From contig JAFMSR010000008.1 of the NCBI GenBank assembly GCA_022818135.1, positions 11,503,399-11,567,398 on the forward strand: DNA of 64,000 nucleotides, given 5' to 3'. This DNA comes from Saxidomus purpurata (taxonomy: Eukaryota; Mollusca; Bivalvia; Venerida; Veneridae). Below are positions 24,547 to 35,249 of the stretch, one piece after another (within the stretch, counting starts at the first letter, position 1; each line of letters starts with the position of its first letter). A program made the translations under genes and the position numbers. Below the pieces are notes generated by a model, which saw nothing but the letters and a program-made list of their open reading frames with translations, was not told the origin of the DNA and did not search any database.

Positions 24547-26692
24547 GTAAGGCGTAAAGAAATTTATTATTTTCTTTTTACTAAGCGTTACTTTACCGAG
24601 TATAAATAAATGGTAAACTTTTATTTCAATAAGAATGACAATATAGAGGAACATTGTTGGTTTCGGTGGAATATCACGAGTGGGCACCAAAAGTGATGTT
24701 TTCACGAGTGGCGCAGCCACAAGTGAAAATGACTACTTAAGATGTTCACGAGTGAAATTAACGTGATAATACATCGATTACAACAATTTTTCTGTTCATT
24801 TTATGGTTAAAATTCTACTTTTGTTGAGTTTGTTTCTATAATGACGTCATTTTTACGACGTCATCGTCGCATGGTTTCCAGCATTAATACGCTCGGTAGA
24901 CTTTTTTGACGTTAATCCGGATTAAAGATTGCAAACAGTGAAAATAAAATTGTTAATCCACTGTTTCAAAACTGTGGATTTTCACTTTTATTTCACTGAG
25001 AAAACTCTATAATTCACTGGAACACATAAAATAAACTTGAGTCTTTTTGTCTTTTTTGAACATTTTATCCACTAAAGTAATACCACTTCTTTTAGTGTAA
25101 ATGCCCGAATTATTGTACATGAAATTATCAAAATGCTGGTGCTTTCTAAGACAAGAGGAATCACAATTCTACTGTCTAAAAAGACGTTTCCATCCATCAA
25201 CAGAGCTATTCGTTGTTCCTGGAGGTGCTTATATCAATTTACTAGCTGAATAACAAATAGTGCAGATCATGATCACACTGCGAAGAAGATCTACACTGAT
25301 CTCAAAGGCAGTCCCATTTGCCCCTCTCCCCCCCCCCCCGCCCCCACCCCAACCAAACGTTCTCAAATGAATATGCTATACTTTACATCACAGTAATTAA
25401 ACAACTTTTTAAACACAAAGTCTCAAAATTGTACTATCAAACAAGAAGACGCATATTTTGGTATAATCGAAAAAAGAAGAAATATGCATGCTATAAATTT
25501 TATGATAGTTACAATGAAAACTGTCATCTTTCAAGGAAAAAACAGAGACATGTTGCCTAATTTTTAAATTTTTAAATCCTACCTGATGTTAAGAATAATT
25601 ATTGAAAAGGAAATAGCCTTAGTCAATGACAAATAACAAAACATAGTAAAAAATTGTCATTTTTGACTGACTAAATCAAAGAACAACAGTTAAAACATAT
25701 TAAAAGTGTTTTTTCTCTTCAGAAATGTTTTTATCTCATTTAATAAATTAAAACATATGGAAATGTTCTGATCTATTCTCATTAACTCTTAAAGACTTTT
25801 TGCTACTTTTTCCACCACATTAGTATATGTGGCCTTTTTTACAAAAACATCAACGCACACAAAAAATGGAATATATACAACTATATAAATTATTTTGATA
25901 TCTCGATATAATATGTTTTTGTGTACATGAATATCAGAAATAAAAGAAAAAAATACAAACTGAAAACAAGTAGCCTATTTGCAATGAACGCTGAGTGAAT
26001 TTTTTTTGCTACCAGTTTTCACTATATACTACTTTAGATATTACAGTATCACTCTTTTCTATTGCAGCTAGACATGCATATGCAGAGAATGATGTCAAAT
26101 GTACATAACATCACACAAGTGTGTGAACTCCTTGACTTGGATATTGATGAATGTGAAAAAGGTACAGAAACAGTCATAATTATCATCAATATCATCGTCG
26201 TCATCATACGTATCATCAACATCAACAACAATAAGAATACCTTTATCTTAACTTTCATCTCAATCACCATCACTATTAAAACAGACATAATAACCATCAT
26301 TAACACCATCATCATCACCATCTTCAACAACAGAATCAATAACAATAACTTCAATTTAACTCATCATTAATCATAATCATTAGTTAAAAAAAGATTAGTA
26401 TCAACATCGTTATCAACTATATCAACATTATCATCATCGTCTTCATCATCATCGTCATCATTGTCATCATCATCATCGCCATCATCGTCATAAAAACATC
26501 AATCATAATAACTTTATCGGTTACTATAATCACAATCACTATCACTAAAAGTTACATTATAATCATCATCACCATTAGTATCATCAATCATAGCAACATC
26601 AATAGTAAAAACTTATTCGTAACTATCTACACAATCACCATCATTATTTGAATAGACATAACAATCATCATCATCATCATCATCATCAGCAT

Positions 26693-26750
<58 letters not shown>

Positions 26751-26978
26751 ATCAGCATCATCAGCATCATCATCATCATATCACCACGACCATCCTCAAC
26801 ACAAACATCAATAGCAGTAACTTTATCCTCACTATCATCACAATTGCAATCATTATTAAAATAGACATTACAATCATCATTATCATATTGTCATCATCGA
26901 ACAAAACAAGATCAACAACAAGATCTTTATCGTTAATATCATCAAAATCACCACAATAAAATTCTAGTTTATTATCAA

Positions 26979-27017
<39 letters not shown>

Positions 27018-29104
27018 TAATTTTATCATGGTCATGATAATCATCTTTTGTGACATACGTATTTATAGTGCTTAGATTATCGCGTTAATTGTTGACCAAT
27101 ACATTTTGCAATAACCTACTTATAAATGCATATTTTAAACAAATCCACGGAAATCCTGTCATCCACATGCAAGCCGCTGTACTTGTGACGGTTGTTTTCA
27201 ACGTCTAATTATGTTTGTATTTCCTTTCTCACTTGAGTCAATTTAGATGCCACAATAGGTACGTTTTTGGTTTTTATTTTGATAAATATTGAAGTGCCAT
27301 TTTACCAGTATGCACGGAAACGTATATACATCACCACCACTTGCTAATTATTATGACATTCAATAGCAATAGACAAATCATTTTTCTTAATCAAGAAAAA
27401 CAACGAGATCATTTGTCTATACATGTAGTAACGTATTCTGATTTAAAGTCATAGGTTCATTCTCAATTTATCAAGAAAGATGTCTTACTGACATAAATGA
27501 CCTTTATTTGTACAAAAAACATTCAGGACTTTGCTTTCTAAATCGATAAGTACATATTAGAAACATAACGCAGTATTCTTTTCAATGATATTGCAAAACT
27601 AAAAAAGGTTTTCTGACAACTCTTTTAATTGAAGAAACGACTTGCATACAAAGCAATAGTTTCAGATTGAAACATGGTTCTATCATTATACTATCATTAT
27701 TATCTATATCAGTAAATTGATCCTCATTAGCATGATTTAGATTATCGTTGTATGAATAAGCATGTTCCGCTCTTATTTCAGAGCTTGGATATATCAGTTC
27801 AACAGAGGCGGCTAATGAAACAGACGGAAAAGTCTTAGTGGCAGGAACAGAAGCAGATGGTAACATATTAATATCAGTATACACTAAAGCTTGTAAGGAA
27901 ACAGTTGCAGGAAGCAGCTGAATTCTACACAAGATGAAGCGTTCACTTTTTAGCTCACATGGACCACTAACTGTGGGTGAGCTTTTAGGTTCGATAAAAG
28001 TACTTCGTCCGTCCGTCCGTCCGTCTGTCCATCGTCCACAATTGCTTCTAGTGACTTATTCTCACATACAACTTAATTGAATATCATCAAATTTGGCCGT
28101 AAACACTTTGGTCTTAAGTCCTGTGAATTGTTCAATGGTTCCTGTTGACTGAACAACTTGACCACCAGACTAAAAGTGGAAAAATAGTTGAACAGCTTCT
28201 TCTCCAAAACCACAAGGCCCAGAGTTAAGATATTTGGCATTTTTGTATCATTTATCTGTTCTCTACCAAGTGTATTTATACCATTTCGATGTGATTAAAA
28301 TTGGCCCCGCTCGGTGGTCACTTGTTTTTGCATACACTTGTATGGGAGAAACTTTGGAAAGATACAAGGCCAATATCTTAGATAGTTTGTATGTAGCATC
28401 GTCTAGTGGCCCTTTATTAAGTTTGTACAAATCCTGTCCTACTTTACATCGACTTAGACATATACCACTTAATGGAATATCCTCAAACTTTGCTAGAAGA
28501 CTCTTTTAGGTTAGTGTAATGGTTCCGTTTGACTGAACAACATGGCCACAATAGCTAAAAAGAAAAATCTTTGAATACATTCCATTCTTCTCTAGAATTT
28601 AGATGTTTGATAAATAGCATGATTAAATGGTCCTCAGCCAAAATTGTTCAAACTATGCACCTGGGTCCAAAATTAGCTGCGCTCGGATGGTCACTTGTTT
28701 TGCATAAACCTATATATGAGATTATTTGGATTTCTGGATTTGTTTTATCACCTGGTGGTCTTCAACACAGGTTTTGCTTTATTCAAAGTCTATGAATAAG
28801 AAATTAGAAATTAGTAGGGCTGTAACGATACATTCGAATATTCGATTTAGTCGAATACAGTTTTGTCCGAATTGTATTCGTTTTCATGTGCCGAACCGAA
28901 TATTTACGAATATAGATAAAAATGCATGTTTAAACTAAAATCATTTGAATTTACCTAAAACAGTGAAATCTATGAAAACGCTTCCGTTTCAAGCGCTTTT
29001 GCACTATTTCGTCGTAAACCCCACCCACAACAGTTGACGATTTTCCGACTTTATTTAATAAGTCGTCGAGCCGATTTTGATGTTGGTTACAATTGAATAA
29101 ATGA

Positions 29105-29144
<40 letters not shown>

Positions 29145-32100
29145 TTTCAACTTTCTGGGTTTTAAACTCATGATTCTTTAAATTTCACTTCAATTAAAAA
29201 TTTGATATCAACATTGGGAATTCCCATTTTCGACTCCAAAAACCGTCTACATCACACATGTCTAGCATCGAGAACCGTTGAAATCATGATCCTCTTTCTC
29301 TAAGTCGTGTTTAGTCTTTTTCTAAACAGTTCTAATCTTGACCCAGAGCTCTTTTAAAAGTTACATGTTTCTCAGTGTTTTTTTTACGTTTGAACAGTTT
29401 ATTTCACAGTAATTTGAGCCCCCCTACAAAGAAAGTACTATAATTTCTAGCGCAGCTGTAATATATTGTGGCAAAAGCCATAAATGTTCACTTGTTAAAG
29501 TTTTAGTGTATTCATATTCATGAATAATATTCGTATCGTGCCCTTATTCGTGATACGTATCGTATTCGCCCCTTGGTGTATTCGTTACAGCCCTAGAAAT
29601 TAGTATGTGGTTTAAGGGCCCCTATTCAAGAATCATTGTACGTGTCTGTGTTTATGGATTTCGTAACATTTCAACAAATGTCGTGTGATTAGAAATATCT
29701 TCTGCTGACCACGTCATCGGTGAATTAGAGCTATTTTTAATTTATTACATAAAAATATTTTTGGAATTTTCAGACATTGAGTATGCCGTTTTTGATGCTT
29801 GCAATCCTCGTCTAATGACAGTAGAGTTGCCTCGTCACCCAGAGTCTGATTTCGTTGTCTTTCCAGCATGTACGCTAGCTTTGAGATGTGGTGGCTGCAC
29901 GACAAGTCGGGTGCTCTCATGTGAACCCACTGAGATAAAAGAGAAATCCTTACGGGTAAGATGCCCATTAAGTGATTAAAGGCTCTATTTACAAAGCTTC
30001 TTGGGCCCCTCAAACACATAATTAATCGAGTTATTGATAACAAGACTGTCTAATAGACTTAGGTCTATGAAACTATCGGCGTGTAAATTGGTAAAAGTGG
30101 CTGCGTTGTGTGATACAAACAAATGACGATACCGTTTCCCTTGGTCTTTTGGTTTAGGCATCCGCCTTGGGTGCGGGTGATCAAATGTTCGAATCCCGGC
30201 ACCTGCCTGGTGCCTGGCATTAAAGGGATACGATTCGGAAGGTAAATGTGCTCGAAAAGGTGTCTTATAAGTCAGATATGGCTAGCCCTTTAATAAGGCG
30301 TGACACTATAATTAACAATCACTTTACACTTTTACTTTGTTTTGGATTTCAAAGAATGTCATCCATCACCTCGATCGGTTCAAAACTTATATTATGGCCA
30401 ACATTTCGATATCAATATGCAGGCAATATATGATAAGTTGGAGCAGTAAATTGTAAAAGTTTTGTAACATCAGTTTTGTTTCACGTATCATAATTATAAC
30501 ATCTGAAGTGTGTTGCTAAAACGAAAGTGAATAGGGGTTTGGTATTCGTGCCTACTCGCAGATATATGTTGTTTACAGCACGCGTTCCAGTCACGTGATC
30601 AGGACTTTCTTGCATCATTGCTAACATGTTTTTTGTTTGTACTCGTAGAAAGAGTCTTGCAAGACGTTAAAGATTGGAAATCATGACAAATCTAAGCAAT
30701 TTTATATATTAATAGAAACTATATTTAGAGGTTTCAAATGCAGGCATCATTATAAATATACATACCTCGGCCATTAACACAATAACATCGTAAGACCTGT
30801 CAGCGAGACCGCTTTGCCGATAATATGAAACGAATAACCAGGGGTACGATGAAGCGTTTAGCCCCTACTTCTCCAATAACTCTTTGTACGACTTTTCAGT
30901 CCTGAATACTGTCTGTTATATTCAGCTGGTCTTTGTTCCTTCAGGTTTTTGATGCCCAATTACCTTTTCCCGGGGCTCATCGATTTGACTTCAAGGGTGT
31001 TAGAACTGTGACGGTACTAGAACATCTTAAATGCGCACCAGGTTGCCGAACAAAAGTAGAGGACTGCAACATATTCCAATGGTAAGTTTCTGATAACATT
31101 GTCAGTCCGAACGATGATGGGATACACAACCATGATGCATAGTTGATGTTCACGAATATAATGTTTAATTTATAGCTAAACATTATCAGGGGATTTAAAA
31201 AGTTGTTATAAATACATCATATTGAATTCATTTTTGACTTATTTTCTTTCTGTTTTGCTTTGGTATTTGGAGATAAAATTGAATTACAACTATGATTTTA
31301 CTCTGCGTCTAGTAGTTTGTTACGATGTTGCTTGATTTAAAAAAAAAGTACTGCAGACGGCAAGTTTAAATATCCATGATCAGTTTTTCGTATATATGGG
31401 TGCTTCTTTATGAAAAAGTGTTATGAAGTATGCCTTTTTCGTATTTATGGCGCTTCTGTACGAAAAGGTGTTATGGAGAATGCTTTTCCCGTAATCATGT
31501 CGCATCTTAACGTCTTTTTTAGTACTAATGTCGTTTTTGCAGAAAGTTTTGCAAAATCAATTAAAAATACTCTACCTTATTTGTAACATATTATTTCGTT
31601 TTAAAAAGTAATGTTAGGAATGTTTCGATCAAATAACCTTAGTTATTAAGCCTTTTTTCTTTTAATTTTATACAGAAAAAAAACTAGATAAAAGGAATTT
31701 CTGTCGAGTATATCTTTAGATTAAAAATGGTCTTGGAAGACAAGATTAATACGCCATATCATTGAAATATTAAGAGTGCATCATCAGATATAATTTCGGT
31801 TCTATTTTAAGGTATGACGAGGACCAGTGCAGCTGTGTTTGTGTAGATGAGTGGCTAAAATCTAAGGATTTGTGTACGGAGGACGAGATGTGGGACGACA
31901 CGGTATGTGCATGTGTTTGTCGTAACTTGTACACACACAATTGTCAGGAACCTGCATACTTCCATGAAGAAACTTGCAAGTAAGTACATCAGACGAGCTC
32001 GGAGGATGTGTTGTTCTCCGTGTTGTTCATCTACTTCTTATACGTAAAATGCATAGTTACTGCGTCTACATGGTTATAATGGAAACATTTGTGAGTATTG

Positions 32101-34719
32101 TATACGTTCGTATTTAAGTCTTATGCCCTAGTCACACCACACTGTATAGCGTTAACGGACGTCCAACGTATAACAAAATTGTTCAATTCGTTCGTGTCCT
32201 TTCCGTTTCTCATGCGGCGCCTGCGCTCCTTGTCCGGCGATGTCCGGCGATGTTCGTTTGAGACTGTTCAAAAGTTGGAACGTACACCACCGGTCAAAGT
32301 TGTCCGTTAAATGTACAGTAATGCGCTGATATGCGTTTTGTTCGTCACTCGTGCGTTCCTTATTCTGTACGTGTCCGGTTCGCATCCGTTCTTGTCCGGA
32401 AGACCTGATTCACGGCCGGACTATTACCGGACATGCAACGGATGTAACGTATGTTCAACGCACGATAACTGAAAAGGAACACATAGGAACTGATAAATAA
32501 CGGACGTGAAACAATGGTCCACCGGACAAAACTGATGCGAACCGGACAAGTACAGAATAAGGAACGCACGAATAACGAACAAAACGCCGACCAGCGCATT
32601 GCTAACGTACATCTAACAGACAACTTCGCTTTTGGCATTTTGGAATAACTTCAGCACGTGTGATGTCTGAGCGAGCGGAAACTATTGTGCCGGAACAATT
32701 TGATTTGATTTGAAGCAAATTTTATAAAGGTCCGTCCATAAGAGCAAATATGTTAGCTTGAATTTGTGGACGAGACCTCTTGTGCCGGAACAAAAAATAA
32801 ATCGGCCTCTTAATACCCGTTTTGTCCGTCACGTGACCGGTAGAAATACGTTCGTCAAACGTTCGAAGAACGTTTTGTCAGTTTCTCATGCGTTGTGCTA
32901 CCGTTTTACGCGGTACAAGTCCGTTGCCGGTAATTGAACGTTGTTTGTCCTGTATATGTGCGTTGATCGTGCGATCATTGTGCGTTTTGTCCGTTTTATG
33001 CGCCCCATACACCGATCGCGAGAGCACCGAGCAGTACCGGGGGATGCCTTTCGTTACCCGATAACTTTCTGCTGCAATATTTCTATACGTTGAGCGTCCG
33101 TTAACGCTATACGGTGTAGTGTGATTGAGGCATTAGTATGATTTTTATCAGAAGTTCCATAGTTTTTAATTATGTAGATTACTTTATTATAACGTTGTCG
33201 CCATTAACTAATTTGTGTGTGGCCATTTAAATAACGTTGCAACATGGACCGGTAATCAGGGACAATTGTATTTGTATACATTATAAAACAGATTATACAT
33301 TTTTAGTATTTTCAGTACATATTACTGTTTTTGGATCAAATGGAATTAGGTTTCTTATATTGACATGTTTTTAGAACTAATATTTAGTTCAACTCTAAAT
33401 TGGCAGCGACAATGTAGTTATAAAGTTTACTTAACCATTTCGCTTTCGCCACCCCGCCCGACTCAACCTCCAAACACACTCGAGTAAAATTGTAAGCACA
33501 GTAAAATTGCCGTGTGTCACCATTATTTTCAGGTGTACTCTAAAGACGAGTGTATCGGGAGATATTGACATGGACAAACTGATTGAGCAGATAAAACAGG
33601 GCTTAATCGACACCGACTACCTTTTGAAAGGCACGGAAAACAATTCTACAACAAAGAAAAGTGGGGGCAGCCAAACAGCCGTTGGAAACGTGAAAATTGA
33701 CACCGTCACCGGACATATAAATGAGACAAAAGAAGCGCAAAATGTTACCGGGCACATTAATGAGACGAAAGAAGGGTTTGAGAAGGGAAAGGGCATTTGG
33801 TCACTTCTATCCGGAAGGTCGAGCACCACAACGTCTTCAACAACAACGACGACGACAACAACAACAACAACACCAACGACTACAACAACAACACAGTCGA
33901 CAACTACTGCGCCAACCACAACTACGTAAGAAAAACATTATTGAAGTCTATCATCTTTACTTATCTTTCTTCGTGGTGTTTCATAACAGATGCCCAAAAT
34001 GAATAGTATGGCTTTAAGAAAACAATTTTATGTAAGAATATAGGAATGGTACTTCGCTTTGAATTAAGTTGATATTGTTATAACTATTTTGTTACTTGTA
34101 TTACAAAATAGATATAGCACATGTAATAACATATTAATCAATGTAATCAGTTAATTTTGACTACTTATATAATACTAAACTTGTGAAAAGTACTTGGTAA
34201 AAACAAACTTGTGCTTGAACAAATTTTAATACTTGGCTTGTGTTCAGATTGACATACAGTTGTTGCTGTAGAAGTGTAACGTCCATTCTAGCTGTATTTT
34301 CGTCATTTTAAAAGGCGAGCAGTTTATCTAACCATCGTTCGTGGAAAGAACTTGTACTGGACTCCTAGCCTCCGTAAGAAACCTCAAACTTTCTCACATA
34401 CAGAGACATGGTCGGTAGCAAGACTCGAACCCATGACGCTCAATCTGTGAGAGGTTTTAGTGATTTTAAGTCAGAGACTAAATTGAAATACAATCAATAA
34501 GCTTTAAAACTACGTTCATTTTCTATGTTATTTCAAGATATATTAAGAATACTAACTCAGTTAAAATATTTTTAGCATAGTTGATATAGCCTGTATGCCT
34601 GTTTCCATTTCAGAAAAAACCCTTGCGGTCACATGGTATGTTTTGGCAGCTGGGTAGGAAAGCTGAAGGATGATAATGTAACATGCATCTGTCAACCAAG
34701 GATCGTTTCAAAAAATTGA
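24472..34719 (+). CDS. VEGF/PDGF-like secreted growth factor, paralogue 2 (8 exons, complete)
   Basis: Complete 410-residue secreted factor. Exons: 24472-24546, 26068-26161, 27782-27859, 29774-29955, 30945-31081, 31812-31979, 33533-33925, 34614-34719; all AG/GT, phases consistent, total 1,233 nt. Residues 1-25 are a signal peptide; the cystine-knot domain lies at about 90-185; three CX10CXC repeats at about 180-246; a Thr-rich linker to about 375; then PCGHMVC...TCIC. Exons 94, 137 and 168 nt long match gene 1 exactly. Odd point: the cystine-knot signature reads PACTLALRCGGCT, so the second Cys of the usual CC pair is Thr. The linker has a duplicated TGHINETKE block with sequons. Likely a dimeric receptor tyrosine kinase ligand, though the altered knot could change folding or partner choice. 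Confidence 0.87.
24660..25020. mobile_element. Probable MITE in gene 2 first intron
   Basis: Contains a short palindrome TTCACGAGTGGCGCAGCCAC followed by AAGTGAA, and later inverted words GATTTTCACTTTTATTTCAC. Boundaries not defined. Confidence 0.35.
25318..25352. repeat. C-rich tract
   Basis: Runs of C in the gene 2 first intron; minus strand could form a G-quadruplex. Confidence 0.65.
26068..26161 (+). CDS. Gene 2 exon 2: N-terminal segment
   Basis: 94 nt after TTTCTATTGCAG. Encodes LDMHMQRMMSNVHNITQVC, then a second Cys nine residues on. The NIT sequon, cysteine pair and length match gene 1 exon 5296-5389. Confidence 0.8.
26165..27020. repeat. Imperfect (ATC)n tract with CAG and CAC blocks
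   Basis: About 850 bp dominated by ATC/TCA trinucleotides with a CAG run near 26693-26722, a CAC run after it, and a clean (TCA) block at 26977-27017. Lies in a gene 2 intron. Open frames there are repeat artefacts. Confidence 0.9.
27782..27859 (+). CDS. Gene 2 exon 3: short variable segment
   Basis: 78 nt after CTTATTTCAG, before GTAACA, phase 1 at both ends. No cysteines; Glu/Thr/Ala rich with DGKVLVAG. Corresponds by position and phase to the gene 1 exon at 5952. Confidence 0.6.
27945..28560 (+). mobile_element. Composite repeat F beginning TTTAGCTCAC
   Basis: Starts CTTTTTAGCTCACATGG with a small hairpin (GTGGGTGAGCTTTTAGG) and a (CGTC)n run. The opposite end of the same family, inverted, is seen at 55900-55975 (AAAAGCTCACCATGAACAC). 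Internal sequence after 28200 partly repeats at 28505-28760. Confidence 0.55.
28815..29595. mobile_element. hAT-like non-autonomous transposon with 8-bp target duplication
   Basis: Terminal inverted repeats TAGGGCTGTAACG and CGTTACAGCCCTA, flanked on both sides by the 8-bp duplication GAAATTAG (28807-28814 and 29596-29603). Subterminal ATTCGAATATTCG-type palindromes on both ends. Eight-base duplications and CAGGGCT-type ends are hAT features. No transposase frame; 781 bp. Confidence 0.9.
29106..29144. repeat. Homopolymer C run
   Basis: 39 uninterrupted C, inside the hAT-like element. Length may be an assembly or sequencing artefact. Confidence 0.9.
29774..29955 (+). CDS. Gene 2 exon 4: cystine-knot domain, first half (one Cys replaced)
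   Basis: 182 nt. Encodes YAVFDACNPR, LPRHPES, PACTLALRCGGCT and VLSCEP. The codon at the second position of the CC pair is ACG (Thr), against TGC in gene 1. Ends phase 0 at CGG|GTAAGA. Confidence 0.88.
30130..30345 (+). mobile_element. tRNA-derived SINE, family B, fuller copy
   Basis: Head has a B-box ATGTTCGAATCCCGGCACC after an A-box-like region, then the body shared with 4956-5085. Sits in the gene 2 intron between the two cystine-knot exons. Confidence 0.6.
30945..31081 (+). CDS. Gene 2 exon 5: cystine-knot domain, second half
   Basis: 137 nt, same length and phases as gene 1. Encodes VFDAQLPFPGAHRFDF and VLEHLKCAPGC, with the same C-x3-C spacing. Acceptor TTCCTTCAG, donor GTAAGT. Confidence 0.88.
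31812..31979 (+). CDS. Gene 2 exon 6: CX10CXCXC repeats
   Basis: 168 nt. Repeat 1 ends DQCSCVC, repeat 2 is LCTEDEMWDDTVCACVC, repeat 3 starts NCQEPAYFHEETC; ten-residue spacing holds in all three. Donor GTAAGT is identical in context to gene 1. Confidence 0.88.
32124..33132. mobile_element. Harbinger-like non-autonomous transposon with TTA target duplication
   Basis: Terminal inverted repeats of about 45 bp: TGCCCTAGTCACACCACACT on the left mirrors GTAGTGTGATTGAGGCA on the right, and both continue into TATAGCGTTAACGGACG. Flanked by TTA on each side (32121-32123, 33133-33135). Three-base TWA duplications are typical of PIF/Harbinger. 1,009 bp, no transposase; in a gene 2 intron. Confidence 0.85.
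33533..33925 (+). CDS. Gene 2 exon 7: sequon repeats and Thr-rich linker
   Basis: 393 nt. Opens KCTLKTSVSGDIDMDKLIEQ as in gene 1. The middle has a tandem VTGHINETKE block (two copies) with NVT and NET sequons, absent from gene 1. The end is an almost pure Thr tract with Ser, Pro and Gln. Phase 2 exit at GTAAGA. Confidence 0.85.
34315..34480 (-). mobile_element. tRNA-derived SINE, family A (second copy)
   Basis: Shares with 1085-1250 the order GGCGAGCAGTTTATCTAACC, AGACATGGTCGGTAGCA and ACTCGAACCCATGAC. Lies in the last intron of gene 2. More decayed at its tRNA-like end. Confidence 0.5.
34614..34719 (+). CDS. Gene 2 last exon: four-cysteine C-terminal module
   Basis: 106 nt after TTTCCATTTCAG. 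Encodes NPCGHMVCFGSW and NVTCICQP, stopping at TGA 34717-34719. Matches the gene 1 terminal module. A candidate AATAAA lies at 35240, beyond an antisense SINE. Confidence 0.83.
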
Positions 34720-34934
34720 CCAGCATTGTCTGCTTTTCAGTAGACTTGGTGTTTCAGTTAACTTGATTGAAATGGAATTTTTATCAGCATTATTTGTTGA
34801 GTGGTGTATATAATATTTTTTCTCTCAGAAGTGACATGTAGTTTTATACGAATTTATTTCAGTTCGAGTACGAAAAAAGCTCCGCAGATTATCAAACCGC
34901 TCTCGAACATTCATTCTAGACATTATCACTCTCG

Positions 34935-35118
34935 CGAGAGAGAGAGAGAGAGGGGCAGCAATATTTTCATCGCTGCTACCCATTTGCAGCTGGGTGGACT
35001 GAGGCATGTGAGGCATCAGTGTCTTTGCCCAAGGGCACCTCGTGATCGGGCTGGGATTCGAACACAGGACCTCCCGTTCCATTGGCGAACGCCCTAACCA
35101 CTGAGCTATCGAGGCCCA
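34935..35118 (-). mobile_element. tRNA-derived SINE, family C
   Basis: Minus strand starts GGGCCTCGATAGCTCAGTGG (A box) and has CTGTGTTCGAATCCCAGC (B box), then GAGGTGCCCTTGGGCAAAGA, the central domain of a SINE family widespread in invertebrates. Ends at a short GA repeat. The tRNA-like head is very well preserved, so it may be young. Confidence 0.7.
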
Positions 35119-35249
35119 CAACATAAATAGCATTTGCCAGTGTAAACGTCGACATTCATTTTGAGAGCTTGGTAAAACTGAGAAGTGTGTATGAATTTGT
35201 CCAATTCGAACGAATTTGCATTAAGCTGTGAATGGAAAAAATAAAACAA

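Noticed and set aside
32360..32638. Minus-strand frames with Cys and Phe/Val/Leu-rich segments
   Set aside because: They lie inside the Harbinger-like element and arise from its repeated GTCCGGT words.
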